Below, piece after piece: positions 27,839 through 36,443 of a stretch of DNA of 64,000 nt (the first letter of the stretch is position 1; each line of letters starts with the position of its first letter). This stretch comes from Flavisolibacter ginsengisoli DSM 18119. Lineage in GTDB: Bacteria > Bacteroidota > Bacteroidia > Chitinophagales > Chitinophagaceae. Under the pieces are notes generated by a model, which made no database searches, had not been told where the DNA came from, and was given only the letters and a program-made list of their open reading frames with translations. Location of the stretch: NCBI RefSeq assembly GCF_900129295.1, contig NZ_FQUU01000003.1, positions 331,774 through 395,773 on the forward strand, read 5' to 3'. Both the position numbers and the translations under genes were made by a program.

Positions 27839-28738
27839 CTAAATTTTCTTTTCGTAAGATTTTATATTCCAGCCTTTGCCGGCAAAAGTGTTGATCCATT
27901 TCTTATAAAACGGCAATGAATCAAATTGTTCTTTCTTTTTCCAGATAGCTTCGATGTCTAATTTGTTTAGAGCCTTTACCAGGTTAGGTACACTTTCTTC
28001 AGCATTCTTATTGAAAAAACTACGCAATAACCGAAGTAAAGCCTTCTCGTCCTTAAAATAGACGACCCTGTCATCACTATTTTTTATTTGTTCTTTATTA
28101 GCCTGGAGGCAATAACTGTAGGCAAAGGATTCAATAATAGGATGAGGATGCTGTTTATACAAAAGATCTGATAATTCAATTATATCTTCTATCACTTCTT
28201 TGGATGAAGAGTTTATACCAATTACGGATGGGTTGAATAATTTCAGATCTATGACTTCCAATGAACTTCCATTGCTTTGGAAATTATTATCTGATAAAAG
28301 CTTTTTTAGTTTTTGGGCAGGGATACTTTTATTATTTGCAAATTGTCCCAGGCATGAAAGCATACAGTAATTTCCAGCCTCCAGTTCTGAAAAAATGGCT
28401 TCAACTGGCATTGTCAAATAACAATTGTTCTGCAGGGAAAGGATATTACCATGGAAATGAGTTGCCACTTCTGCGAGTATTTTCATAGAAACCCTTTCAC
28501 TGTTTCCCTGCTCACCTGCCCATTCCTTTCGTTGCGCCATCGAAACTTCTTTGATGCCAAACAGTGAAAAGAAAGGAATAAATGATTCAAAGTAGGCGGG
28601 CTGATCTGTATAAAGAAATATGGCAATATCTGGAGGAGGATTCAAATTATATACCTCCAGGTATTTTAAAATGGCATACCTGCATTTATTAATATTGTCA
28701 ATTCCCTGAATTGCTTGTAAAACCAGAACATTCGCCAT
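27839..28738 (-). CDS. Hypothetical protein, possible GT-A-type glycosyltransferase
   Basis: The 299-residue protein has no signal peptide and no clear known domain. The N-terminal half shows alternating beta strands and helices (ANVLVLQAIQGIDNINKCRYAI, DIAIFLYTDQPAYFE, GNILSLQNNCYLTM) that resemble nucleotide-sugar transferases working on capsule or LPS. A clear DxD motif is not evident. It lies between the ABC exporter and a family 25 glycosyltransferase gene, all on one strand, which supports a part in glycan assembly. The assignment is tentative. Confidence 0.6.
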   Translation of the reverse strand: MANVLVLQAIQGIDNINKCRYAILKYLEVYNLNPPPDIAIFLYTDQPAYFESFIPFFSLFGIKEVSMAQRKEWAGEQGNSERVSMKILAEVATHFHGNILSLQNNCYLTMPVEAIFSELEAGNYCMLSCLGQFANNKSIPAQKLKKLLSDNNFQSNGSSLEVIDLKLFNPSVIGINSSSKEVIEDIIELSDLLYKQHPHPIIESFAYSYCLQANKEQIKNSDDRVVYFKDEKALLRLLRSFFNKNAEESVPNLVKALNKLDIEAIWKKKEQFDSLPFYKKWINTFAGKGWNIKSYEKKI

Positions 28739-28758
28739 TAAATAAAGTTAAGAATTGA

Positions 28759-29535
28759 TTAGTGCCCAATATATGTGCTGAGCTTTTTTGTTTCGCCCTG
28801 TGAAAGTTGGTTTATAAGCTTTGGCCGGGTAATATAAGCTTTAACCAGTTCGTTTGTAGCCGCATAAGCTAATAGGTTATCAGGGAAGAAGCGAATAGGC
28901 TCTTGCAATTTATTAAGCTTTTCTGCGCCCGACCTGGTAACTGCATAAGCATGGGTATGGTCGTGGTATCCTGAGGAGTAAATATGCGGGGATAATTTCT
29001 TTGCATACATATTCCTGATCGTTTTATGTGAAAAGCGTGTCAACCCAAGTGTTCTTTGTAAATGATACATCAACTGCTTGAAATAAAAAGCGGGCTTAAA
29101 TTCTTCATTTCTTTCATACCCAAGGTAAAGTAATTCCCAATCAGCGGGAAGTTCTTTCAGCATTTGGGGGAATGTTGAAATATTGCTTTTGTCAATAATT
29201 ATATCATCTTCCAAAATCAATACACGCTTATAATTATTCTTAATTACATCTTCATAGATTAGTTTATGGCTCCACGAGCACCCGATCATGCCCGGGGGCA
29301 TAGGTTTATTCCAGCGGTGAGCTTTCCTGGCAAGCGCTTCATTATAAATATTCTGCTCTTCTAACTCACTCACCTCAAATTCATCTTTATCCTGTCCCCA
29401 GAACAGCGAATAGTTTAATCCTTTTAATTCTTCTTTGATGTGTTGGTGCCTGTCTGTAGCACGCGATAAGGTGATGACGTATATCTTATCAAAATAATTT
29501 TCAAGGCTCTTGAAAAATGATTCCAACTGATCCAT
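28759..29535 (-). CDS. Family 25 glycosyltransferase (LPS biosynthesis type)
   Basis: The 258-residue protein starts with the family pattern IYVITLSRATDRHQHIKEELKG, followed by PGMIGCSWSHKLIYEDVI and RVLILEDDIII, which contains the acidic motif for metal and sugar-nucleotide binding. Such enzymes add galactose or related sugars to LPS or surface glycans in the cytoplasm. It lies upstream of the preceding gene and 13 bp downstream of yifB on the same strand. Donor and acceptor cannot be told. Confidence 0.85.
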   Translation of the reverse strand: MDQLESFFKSLENYFDKIYVITLSRATDRHQHIKEELKGLNYSLFWGQDKDEFEVSELEEQNIYNEALARKAHRWNKPMPPGMIGCSWSHKLIYEDVIKNNYKRVLILEDDIIIDKSNISTFPQMLKELPADWELLYLGYERNEEFKPAFYFKQLMYHLQRTLGLTRFSHKTIRNMYAKKLSPHIYSSGYHDHTHAYAVTRSGAEKLNKLQEPIRFFPDNLLAYAATNELVKAYITRPKLINQLSQGETKKLSTYIGH

Positions 29536-29547
29536 ATCTTTTCATTA

Positions 29548-31095
29548 TTAACCAGCCCAACCTTCTCTGTCAAGGCTCCTGTACTGGATGGCTTCTGCCA
29601 GGTGTTCCACTTTTATTTCTTCACTTTGTGCAAGGTCGGCTATTGTTCTGGATACCTTTAATATCCTGTCATAGGCTCTTGCTGACAAATTTAATTTTTC
29701 CATTGCTGCCTTTAACAGGTTTTGGCCGGCAGTGTTGATGATACAGATCTGTTTAAGCATTTTGCTGCTTATCTGTGCATTGCAATAAATGCCTGCATGT
29801 TCTTTATACCTTATGTCTTGTATTTCCCGTGCTTTTATCACCCTTTCCCTGATAGAGGTTGAATTTTCCTGGGCTTTAGTAGCTGATAATTCACTGAATT
29901 CTACCGGTGTAACCTCCACATGAAGATCTATCCTGTCGAGCAAAGGTCCTGAGATTTTATTGAGGTATTTCTGCACTGCTCCCGGAGGACAGGTGCATTC
30001 TCTTTCAGGATGATTATAAAAACCGCAAGGGCACGGATTCATAGAGGCTATAAGCATAAAACTTGCTGGGAAATCTACCGCCACCTTGGCACGGGAGATG
30101 GTTACCCTACGTTCTTCCATAGGCTGGCGCATAACCTCTAGTACAGTCCTTTTAAATTCAGGCAATTCGTCCAGGAATAATACTCCGTTATGCGATAAAG
30201 AGATCTCGCCAGGTTGAGGATTACCTCCGCCACCTACCAATGCCACATCGGAAATAGTATGGTGTGGACTTCTGAAGGGACGTTTAGAAACCAGTGTTGT
30301 ATTTTCTGGTAGTTTACCCGCTACTGAATGGATCTTGGTTGTTTCTAGTGCTTCCTGCAGGCTTAAAGGGGGCAAAATGGTTGGTAACCGTTTAGCCAGC
30401 ATTGTCTTGCCTGCACCCGGAGGACCTATTAATATGGCATTATGACCACCGGCAGCTGCTATTTCCAATGCCCTTTTAATGTTTTCCTGGCCTTTTACAT
30501 CTGCAAAATCAACTTCATAATCCGATTGTGAATTATAAAATTCCTCCCTTGTGTTGATGGCAATGGGCTCAATACCTTTTTCACCATTTTCAAAGAAATC
30601 TATCACTTCCTTAATATGGGTTACGCCATATACTGCCAGGTTATTAACCATGCCAGCTTCCCTGGCATTGGCTGCAGGCACAAAAAGGCCTTTAAACTTT
30701 TCTTTTCTAGCCTGTATTGCAATGGGCAGGGCACCTTTTATAGGACGTATCTCCCCATCGAGGCTCAATTCTCCCATGATAAGGTAATGTTCAATAGCCT
30801 CAATATTGTTTAATTGTTCGGTAGCTGCTAACATGCCTATTGCTATGGGAAGGTCGAATGCTGTACCGCTTTTTTTTATATCGGCCGGTGCCAGGTTAAC
30901 CACTATCCGGGTCCTTGGTAAGGTGTAACCATTGGCTTTAAGGGTACTTTCCACCCTTTGAAAACTTTCTTTGATTGCACTGTCAGGAAGGCCTACTAAC
31001 ATAAAACCAACATTAGCCTTCATCCAATTAACCTCTACGGTAATAGTTATTGCTTCTACTCCGTATACGGCGCTTCCAAATGTCTTAACCAACAT
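29548..31095 (-). CDS. YifB/ComM family AAA+ ATPase (magnesium chelatase-like)
   Basis: The 515-residue protein has an N-terminal Lon-protease-like domain (about 1-175), an AAA+ Mg-chelatase-like module with Walker A GPPGAGKTMLAK (about residue 223), sensor motifs, and a Cys cluster (CPCGFYNHPERECTCPP) that may bind metal. The C-terminal helical domain ends in YRSLDREGWAG. In Haemophilus and Vibrio the homologue ComM is a branch-migration helicase that extends recombination during transformation. In Bacteroidota it is likely to have a similar housekeeping role in DNA recombination. It diverges from the small lipoprotein gene at 31195. Confidence 0.93.
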   Translation of the reverse strand: MLVKTFGSAVYGVEAITITVEVNWMKANVGFMLVGLPDSAIKESFQRVESTLKANGYTLPRTRIVVNLAPADIKKSGTAFDLPIAIGMLAATEQLNNIEAIEHYLIMGELSLDGEIRPIKGALPIAIQARKEKFKGLFVPAANAREAGMVNNLAVYGVTHIKEVIDFFENGEKGIEPIAINTREEFYNSQSDYEVDFADVKGQENIKRALEIAAAGGHNAILIGPPGAGKTMLAKRLPTILPPLSLQEALETTKIHSVAGKLPENTTLVSKRPFRSPHHTISDVALVGGGGNPQPGEISLSHNGVLFLDELPEFKRTVLEVMRQPMEERRVTISRAKVAVDFPASFMLIASMNPCPCGFYNHPERECTCPPGAVQKYLNKISGPLLDRIDLHVEVTPVEFSELSATKAQENSTSIRERVIKAREIQDIRYKEHAGIYCNAQISSKMLKQICIINTAGQNLLKAAMEKLNLSARAYDRILKVSRTIADLAQSEEIKVEHLAEAIQYRSLDREGWAG

Positions 31096-31194
31096 AAGCA
31101 GATAAGTTCTTATAGATCATTGAAGATAATAGAAAGGAATTATGTTTTGTTTCTGCGGCAAAACTTTTGCATTAACAAAGAAAAAGACGAACTC

Positions 31195-31362
31195 ATGAAA
31201 AATTATTCATTATTATGGCTTAGCGTACTGGCAATGGCAATGACCCTTAGCTCCTGCGAAGTAGTGGGTGGAATCTTTAAGGCAGGTATGTGGGTAGGTA
31301 TTCTGGTGGTAGTGGTTGTTGTTGGCTTAATATTATGGCTTGTTGGTAGAGGCAGACGGTAA
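31195..31362 (+). CDS. Tiny lipoprotein with a C-terminal membrane helix
   Basis: The 55-residue product has a lipoprotein signal (MKNYSLLWLSVLAMAMTLSSC, Cys21) followed by EVVGGIFKAGMWVG and a strong membrane helix (ILVVVVVVGLILWLV) ending in basic residues. Similar mini-proteins occur widely in Bacteroidota and are often misnamed phosphatidate cytidylyltransferase in databases. I chose ATG 31195 because the signal begins there; the upstream in-frame region (31120-31194) is not typical. The function is unknown, perhaps envelope stress or membrane organisation. Confidence 0.7.
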   Translation: MKNYSLLWLSVLAMAMTLSSCEVVGGIFKAGMWVGILVVVVVVGLILWLVGRGRR

Positions 31363-31382
31363 TTTAGATATAATTACTAAGC

Positions 31383-31445
31383 ATCCATGGTGTACTAATA
31401 GTTGCATGTAACTGCAAAAGTTCGGAACACCATGGATTTTATTTT
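31383..31445 (+). terminator. Terminator-like hairpin after the tiny lipoprotein gene
   Basis: An 11-bp perfect stem (ATCCATGGTGT / ACACCATGGAT) encloses a 33-nt loop with its own TTGCA/TGCAA stem. It is followed by TTTATTTTA. It lies 20 bp after the stop and separates this gene from the biosynthetic cluster. Confidence 0.6.
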
Positions 31446-31558
31446 AGGAAGTTTCAACTAAAAAGAAATGGATTTCTGCAATCAATGAACCTGGAATAGG
31501 CGGTATCAATGCCTGCTATTATTTCTCTTTTTACCTATAGTTTTAATTAACTTTCCAT

Positions 31559-32416
31559 GTGCTTCACCCATCTACCATACAATTACTTAGATTCCATTTT
31601 TCCTTGTTCCTGTTACCGGTTTATTTGTTTGCTATAAGCCAGGTTCCAACGGTTGATTTCACTAAAGCAATCATAATATTTATAATCCTCCATTTTTTAG
31701 TTTATCCATCCAGCAATGGATATAACTCTTATATGGACAGGGATACATCGCCTATAGGAGGGTTAAAAAACCCTTTGCAACCTACTAGGCAATTATACCG
31801 TATTACCATCATCATGGATGTAATAGCAGTTCTAACAGGGTTGCTCATTTCAATTTATTTTTCAGTGGGTATTTTACTCTACATATTGGCTTCAAGGGCT
31901 TATAGTTCCAGGCAGATACGATTAAAACGCTACCCGGTTATAGGCTTTCTTACAGTGTTTATTTTCCAGGGCGCCCTGGTCTTTTATATTACTTATATAG
32001 GAACAAACCCATCCACTGATTTATATGCACCCATATTGCCTTGTATAATTTCCAGTTGCCTGATAGCAGCTTTATATCCACTGACGCAGATCTATCAACA
32101 CAAAGAAGATAAGGACGATGGAGTAACTACTATCAGTTACCTGGTTGGAAAACGGGGGACATTTATTTTAAGTATGTGTCTTTTCCTTGGGGCCACTTTC
32201 CTTATGTATTTGTTTTTTACACAAAGACATGAAATGAACATTTGGTTCAGATACCTGTTGATTATGTTACCAGTGGTATTGTTTTTTTTAACGTGGATGC
32301 GAAAGGTCTGGATATCCGAAAAGGAGGCAAACTTTAAAAACAGTTTGCGCATGAATGTGATAGCTACCTTATGTACAACCATTTTTTTTGTAACCCTTAT
32401 TTTATTTAAACCTTGA
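31559..32416 (+). CDS. UbiA-family prenyltransferase in the type III PKS cluster
   Basis: The 285-residue protein has eight or nine predicted membrane helices. The first Asp motif is present in the form NGYNSYMDRDTSPIGG (residues 53-68) and the second as QIYQHKEDKDDG (177-188). Both are diphosphate/Mg-binding sites of UbiA enzymes, which attach isoprenyl chains to aromatic or quinone precursors. The start is GTG at 31559; an ATG two bases upstream is in another frame. Its stop overlaps the TTG start of the polyketide synthase by 4 nt, so the genes are translationally coupled. It may prenylate the phenolic product of the following synthase. Confidence 0.85.
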   Translation: MLHPSTIQLLRFHFSLFLLPVYLFAISQVPTVDFTKAIIIFIILHFLVYPSSNGYNSYMDRDTSPIGGLKNPLQPTRQLYRITIIMDVIAVLTGLLISIYFSVGILLYILASRAYSSRQIRLKRYPVIGFLTVFIFQGALVFYITYIGTNPSTDLYAPILPCIISSCLIAALYPLTQIYQHKEDKDDGVTTISYLVGKRGTFILSMCLFLGATFLMYLFFTQRHEMNIWFRYLLIMLPVVLFFLTWMRKVWISEKEANFKNSLRMNVIATLCTTIFFVTLILFKP

Positions 32417-33489
32417 GCCAAATTATCTCCATAGGTACCGCAGTTCCTTCGTTTTGCCATCAACAAATGGATATACTCAGTTTTATGCAAACAGTGTATG
32501 CTGTTACTGAGACAGATAAAAGGAAAATGCGCTTTTTATACAAACAATCGGGGATCAACCAGCGGTTTTCAGTTATTTCTGATTACAGTAAGGGAATTAA
32601 CGATTGGAAGTTTTATCCCCAGTCAGAGAATCTTGAACCCTTCCCTTCGCTGGAGCATCGTATGGCTATCTATAGCAAGCATGCACCCTTGCTTTCTGTA
32701 GATGCCATAAGGGATTGCCTGGGGCATACACATCACCCTCAAACAATCACTCATTTACTCACTGTTAGTTGTACAGGAATGAGTGCTCCGGGATTAGATC
32801 TGCAGGTTATGGAACTGATGGACCTTAATAAATCCATCGTCAGGAGCTCGATCAATTTTATGGGATGTTATGCTGCAATTCATGCATTAAAAATGGCAAA
32901 TGCTATTTGTCTTGCAGACAAGCAATCAAAAGTATTGATCGTTTGTACTGAGTTGTGTACCCTACATTTTCAAAGAGATGCTACAACCGATAACCTTACC
33001 TCATCGCTATTATTTGGTGATGGTTCTGCCGCGGTATTGGTAACCGGGGATCACGAGGGAGGATGGTACCTTGACGACTTTTATAGTGAAGTAATTCCTA
33101 AAGGAAAGAGAGATATGGCATGGGAAATCTCTTCCAGTGGTTTCCAGATGACTTTAAGCGGATATGTACCTGACCTGATAGAAGAAGATTTCAAATCAAT
33201 ACTGGAAAGAGCAATGCAAAAACAAGGTCTTTCTATAGAGGAGGTTTCACACTGGTGTATACATCCCGGGGGGAAGAAAATACTTGAAGCAGTCGCAAAG
33301 AGCTTAGGAATTAATAATGATCGATTAAAGGAGTCATATGAAGTACTTCATGATTATGGAAACATTTCATCAGCTTCCATATTATTTGTACTCAAAAAGA
33401 TTTTTCAAAAGAGCGAAAAAATGACAAAGCTGGTAGGTGCAGCTTTCGGGCCGGGACTTACTGTAGAAACATTTTCAGTTCATAATTGA
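32413..33489 (+). CDS. Type III polyketide synthase (chalcone/stilbene synthase family)
   Basis: This homodimeric ketosynthase condenses malonyl-CoA units on an acyl starter to make pyrones, resorcinols or similar rings. The 358-residue protein has the catalytic triad Cys152 (INFMGCYAAIHALK), His284 (WCIHPGGKKI) and Asn317 (HDYGNISSASIL), and the GDGSAAVLV and GFGPG-like C-terminal (AAFGPGLTVE) loops. The start is TTG at 32413, overlapping the previous stop. Bacterial members with long-chain starters make alkylresorcinols or alkylpyrones that modify membranes; the product here is unknown. Confidence 0.93.
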   Translation: MSQIISIGTAVPSFCHQQMDILSFMQTVYAVTETDKRKMRFLYKQSGINQRFSVISDYSKGINDWKFYPQSENLEPFPSLEHRMAIYSKHAPLLSVDAIRDCLGHTHHPQTITHLLTVSCTGMSAPGLDLQVMELMDLNKSIVRSSINFMGCYAAIHALKMANAICLADKQSKVLIVCTELCTLHFQRDATTDNLTSSLLFGDGSAAVLVTGDHEGGWYLDDFYSEVIPKGKRDMAWEISSSGFQMTLSGYVPDLIEEDFKSILERAMQKQGLSIEEVSHWCIHPGGKKILEAVAKSLGINNDRLKESYEVLHDYGNISSASILFVLKKIFQKSEKMTKLVGAAFGPGLTVETFSVHN

Positions 33490-34202
33490 TGTTCACTTCG
33501 GCTAAACGATCTTACCAAAAGGAACTGCTGGATAGTTCTGACATACCCTTCAGGGATATCATGCATAACATGCAGGAACTGGAGTTTATTAACAGGTATT
33601 TGGGTGGACATGCCATTACTATTGATGGTGTCAATAAATTGATCAGTGAATATGATGTGCGTGAACCAATTAAGATAGTGGAGTTGGGTTGTGGTGGTGG
33701 TGATAACCTCAATGCCATACAAAAGTGGGCATGTAAAAGAAATATTCCTGTATTGCTGACGGGAATAGATATTAACCAGGAATGTATTCAATATGCATCA
33801 TCAAAGCCTGAAAATGCAAATATTCAATTCATTCATTCAGATTACCGGCAAGTTCACTTCCAGGCGAAACATGATATACTTTTCTCTTCATTATTTTGCC
33901 ACCATTTCGATGACATAGAATTGGTAGATATGCTAAAGTATATGCAACTCAACAGTTCATTCGGGTTTTTTATCAATGACCTCCATCGTCACCCCATTGC
34001 CTATTATTTGATAAAATGGCTTACGCAATTGTTTTCCAGTAGTTACCTGGTTAAAAATGATGCACCATTATCTGTTAGCAGAGGGTTTACAAGAAAAGAC
34101 TGGACATATTTATTTAAGAAAGCTGAAATATCAACATATGCCTCTGAGTGGAAATGGGCTTTCCGGTGGTTAATAACTGTTCATACTTATGGAATTGGCT
34201 GA
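33489..34202 (+). CDS. SAM-dependent methyltransferase of the type III PKS cluster
   Basis: The 237-residue protein is a class I methyltransferase: the SAM-binding motif is VELGCGGGDNLNAI, with an acidic loop LTGIDINQECIQYA and a post-I HSDYRQVHF segment. The ATG at 33489 overlaps the previous TGA in TGATG, so translation is coupled. The C-terminus overlaps the oxidoreductase start by 14 nt. It probably methylates an oxygen or carbon of the polyketide-derived ring, as similar methyltransferases do in phenolic lipid clusters; this is inference from context. Confidence 0.85.
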   Translation: MFTSAKRSYQKELLDSSDIPFRDIMHNMQELEFINRYLGGHAITIDGVNKLISEYDVREPIKIVELGCGGGDNLNAIQKWACKRNIPVLLTGIDINQECIQYASSKPENANIQFIHSDYRQVHFQAKHDILFSSLFCHHFDDIELVDMLKYMQLNSSFGFFINDLHRHPIAYYLIKWLTQLFSSSYLVKNDAPLSVSRGFTRKDWTYLFKKAEISTYASEWKWAFRWLITVHTYGIG

Positions 34203-35340
34203 CCAATATGATGTTGCTATTATAGGAGGGGGCCTTGCCGGCCTGTCCGGTGCTATAGAACTTCGTATGGCTGGCTATAATGTAATTTTATTTGAACAGG
34301 AAAAGTACCCATTTCACAAAGTATGTGGTGAGTATATCAGTCATGAATCTTTAAATTATTTAGAGCATCTAGGCATTCCCATTAGCCAAATGAAAGTCCC
34401 TTTCATTGACAACCTTGTTCTGACAGCTCCCAATGGACGCGCATTTAAAACGGCCTTACCCTTAGGAGGCTTTGGTATCAGCCGGTATGAATTGGATAAT
34501 GCTTTGGCTCAAAAGGCCAAGAAGCTTGGAGTAGTAGTATTGGAGGAAACAAAGGTGGAGAAGGTTGAATTTAATGAACAGTTCACTATTCATTTTAATT
34601 CCAGGATTACTAATATAGGTGTTGTTAAGTCAAAAGTTTGTTGTGCAGCATGGGGGAAGAAAAGCAATATTGACCGGAAATGGAACAGGACCTTTTTAAG
34701 TAAGAACAACAAGCGTCTGAACAATTACATTGCAGTCAAATACCATATCAGGTCTGCCTGGCCTGAAGGAATTATAGGACTTCATAATTTCAAAGATGGG
34801 TATTGTGGAATCTCAAATATTGAAAATGGATTGACCTGTTTATGCTATATGACCACCGCAGGTAATTTGAAAAAAAGTAATAACAGTGTTGAGCAATTAG
34901 AGCAATGCATTTTAATGGATAATCCTCATTTGAAAGAGATATTCACTTCCTGTACAAGGATCAAAGAGTTTCCGATAACTATTTCTCAAATCAATTTCCT
35001 ATCTAAGACAAAGATTGAAAATCATGTGATCATGATAGGAGATGCAGCAGGATTGATAACTCCTCTTTGTGGAAATGGAATGAGCATAGCATTGCATACC
35101 GGGAAGATAGTATCACGTCTGGTAATTCTTTTTTTAATGGGAAAGATTACAAGAGCAAATCTTGAAAAGCAATATAGCAGGGAATGGCATCGTCAGTTTT
35201 CGAAGCGATTACGAAGAGGCAGACAACTGCAGTGGTTCTTTGGGCGGAAATGGATCAGCAATTCTTTTGTTAGCTTTTTCCAGGTATTTCCATTTTTAGC
35301 TAAGCGGGTAATACGAATGACACACGGAAGACCTTTTTAA
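34189..35340 (+). CDS. FAD-dependent oxidoreductase, geranylgeranyl-reductase/UbiH-like
   Basis: The 383-residue flavoprotein starts with the dinucleotide-binding fold DVAIIGGGLAGLSGAIELRMAGYNV, has CGEYIS near residue 50 (typical of the geranylgeranyl-reductase group), and IGDAAGLITPLCGNGM near residue 285 for FAD ribityl binding. The family hydroxylates aromatic rings or reduces isoprenoid double bonds. Located last in the UbiA - PKS - methyltransferase set, it may hydroxylate the ring to a quinol or reduce the prenyl tail. A basic C-terminal stretch (RLRRGRQLQWFFGRKW) might contact the membrane. Confidence 0.87.
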   Translation: MELADQYDVAIIGGGLAGLSGAIELRMAGYNVILFEQEKYPFHKVCGEYISHESLNYLEHLGIPISQMKVPFIDNLVLTAPNGRAFKTALPLGGFGISRYELDNALAQKAKKLGVVVLEETKVEKVEFNEQFTIHFNSRITNIGVVKSKVCCAAWGKKSNIDRKWNRTFLSKNNKRLNNYIAVKYHIRSAWPEGIIGLHNFKDGYCGISNIENGLTCLCYMTTAGNLKKSNNSVEQLEQCILMDNPHLKEIFTSCTRIKEFPITISQINFLSKTKIENHVIMIGDAAGLITPLCGNGMSIALHTGKIVSRLVILFLMGKITRANLEKQYSREWHRQFSKRLRRGRQLQWFFGRKWISNSFVSFFQVFPFLAKRVIRMTHGRPF

Positions 35341-35382
35341 GGCACAAGCTTTGTATTTTAGAATGCCGGTAATGAATTAAGA

Positions 35383-35745
35383 ATGATGAAGAAGACTTTA
35401 GTTTTAGGGGCCTCAGACAATCCTGCCAGGTATAGTTATTTAGCTATTAAAAAATTAGTAGCACATCAGCATCCTGTAGTGGCAGTTGGCAGAAAGAATA
35501 CAAAAGTTGGAGATATTAATATTTATAAAGACCATGTGGCAGAGGGGGGAATAGATACAGTGACGTTATATTTGAATCCTAAGAACCAGGTTGAATATTA
35601 TGATTATATTTTAAACCTTAAGCCTAAACGAATTATATTCAATCCGGGTACCGAAAATGATCATTTAATAGCAAAAGCGAAGGAAAACAATATTGAAACT
35701 ATTATTGGTTGTACACTTGTTATGCTTAGTACGGGTCAATACTAA
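35383..35745 (+). CDS. CoA-binding domain protein (YccU-like)
   Basis: The 120-residue protein is a Rossmann-fold CoA-binding domain: VLGASDNPARYSYLAIKKL at the N-terminus, VAVGRKNTKVGDINIY, TLYLNPKNQVEYYDYIL and IIFNPGTEN. The ending GCTLVMLSTGQY is typical for the small stand-alone members. It may bind CoA or a nucleotide; no reaction is known. It follows the biosynthetic operon by 43 bp on the same strand, but its wide distribution suggests an independent housekeeping role. Confidence 0.88.
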   Translation: MMKKTLVLGASDNPARYSYLAIKKLVAHQHPVVAVGRKNTKVGDINIYKDHVAEGGIDTVTLYLNPKNQVEYYDYILNLKPKRIIFNPGTENDHLIAKAKENNIETIIGCTLVMLSTGQY

Positions 35746-35826
35746 TCATTGGGAAAATGAGTTATCGGAGATCTACGTCTTTAATCAGTAATAACACTTA
35801 ATCTTTAAAAAATTATTCATTATCGC

Positions 35827-35856
35827 TTTGATGTAAAATTGTTTTTTACAAATTTG
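35827..35856 (+). promoter_or_regulatory. Promoter before the exported protein gene at 35931
   Basis: TTTG (35827-35830) is followed after 18 bp by CAAATTTG (35849-35856), which has seven of eight matches to TAnnTTTG. The spacing fits the Bacteroidota -33/-7 pair. The predicted leader is about 70 nt and contains a small CAGCA/TGCTA-type hairpin near 35880. Confidence 0.5.
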
Positions 35857-35930
35857 CACTATAAGAATCCTTGAAAACCAGCAGCTAATCCCTGCTAAAA
35901 GTTAGTAAATAACTTTTAAATCCAAGTCCG

Positions 35931-36395
35931 ATGAATATCCTGAAAACCTGCGTCTTTTGCGCATTTTTAATTGCCTGTGGCTTATCCTCCTTTGCCCAGG
36001 GTAAAGTTCCCATAAACGAGCCTGATCATAATAAGCCGTATCTTTTTGCAGATCTTCCTGACCATATGCCTTTAAGGGTTTCGAACCTGGAAACCTTGTT
36101 CAATCTGGAAATTGGTGCGCCAGTAAATGTTACCCTGTCTGGCAATTTTCATATTATCGGTTCTGTTATTTCAAAATCTCCTGAAAAAGATTTGAATGTA
36201 AAAAGCATTGTTATCAAGTCTATAAACAGGAAAGGTGCCATTTTCACCTATACAAAAACAGTTAAAGAAGATGGTACTGTAAAATACCTGGGTAGAATAA
36301 TAAGTACAAGGAATTCCGATGCGTACGAAATTGTGAAAGAAGAAGACCAATACATTTTAAAAAAGAAAAATCTTTATGATATAATAAGTGAGTAA
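35931..36395 (+). CDS. Exported protein of unknown function
   Basis: The 154-residue product has a signal peptide (1-22, cut after SSFAQ), then a small mostly beta domain: LETLFNLEIGAPVNVTLSGNFHIIGSVISKS and a Lys/Asp-rich end. No known domain is recognised, and there is no lipobox at the cut site. It lies 48 bp upstream of the secreted metalloprotease on the same strand, and the pair may be cotranscribed. It might be an inhibitor or propeptide-like partner of the protease, by position only. Confidence 0.8.
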   Translation: MNILKTCVFCAFLIACGLSSFAQGKVPINEPDHNKPYLFADLPDHMPLRVSNLETLFNLEIGAPVNVTLSGNFHIIGSVISKSPEKDLNVKSIVIKSINRKGAIFTYTKTVKEDGTVKYLGRIISTRNSDAYEIVKEEDQYILKKKNLYDIISE

Positions 36396-36443
36396 AATCC
36401 TTTAGATCCGACAATCCTATCCAAATCCAATTCGAACCTTCCC

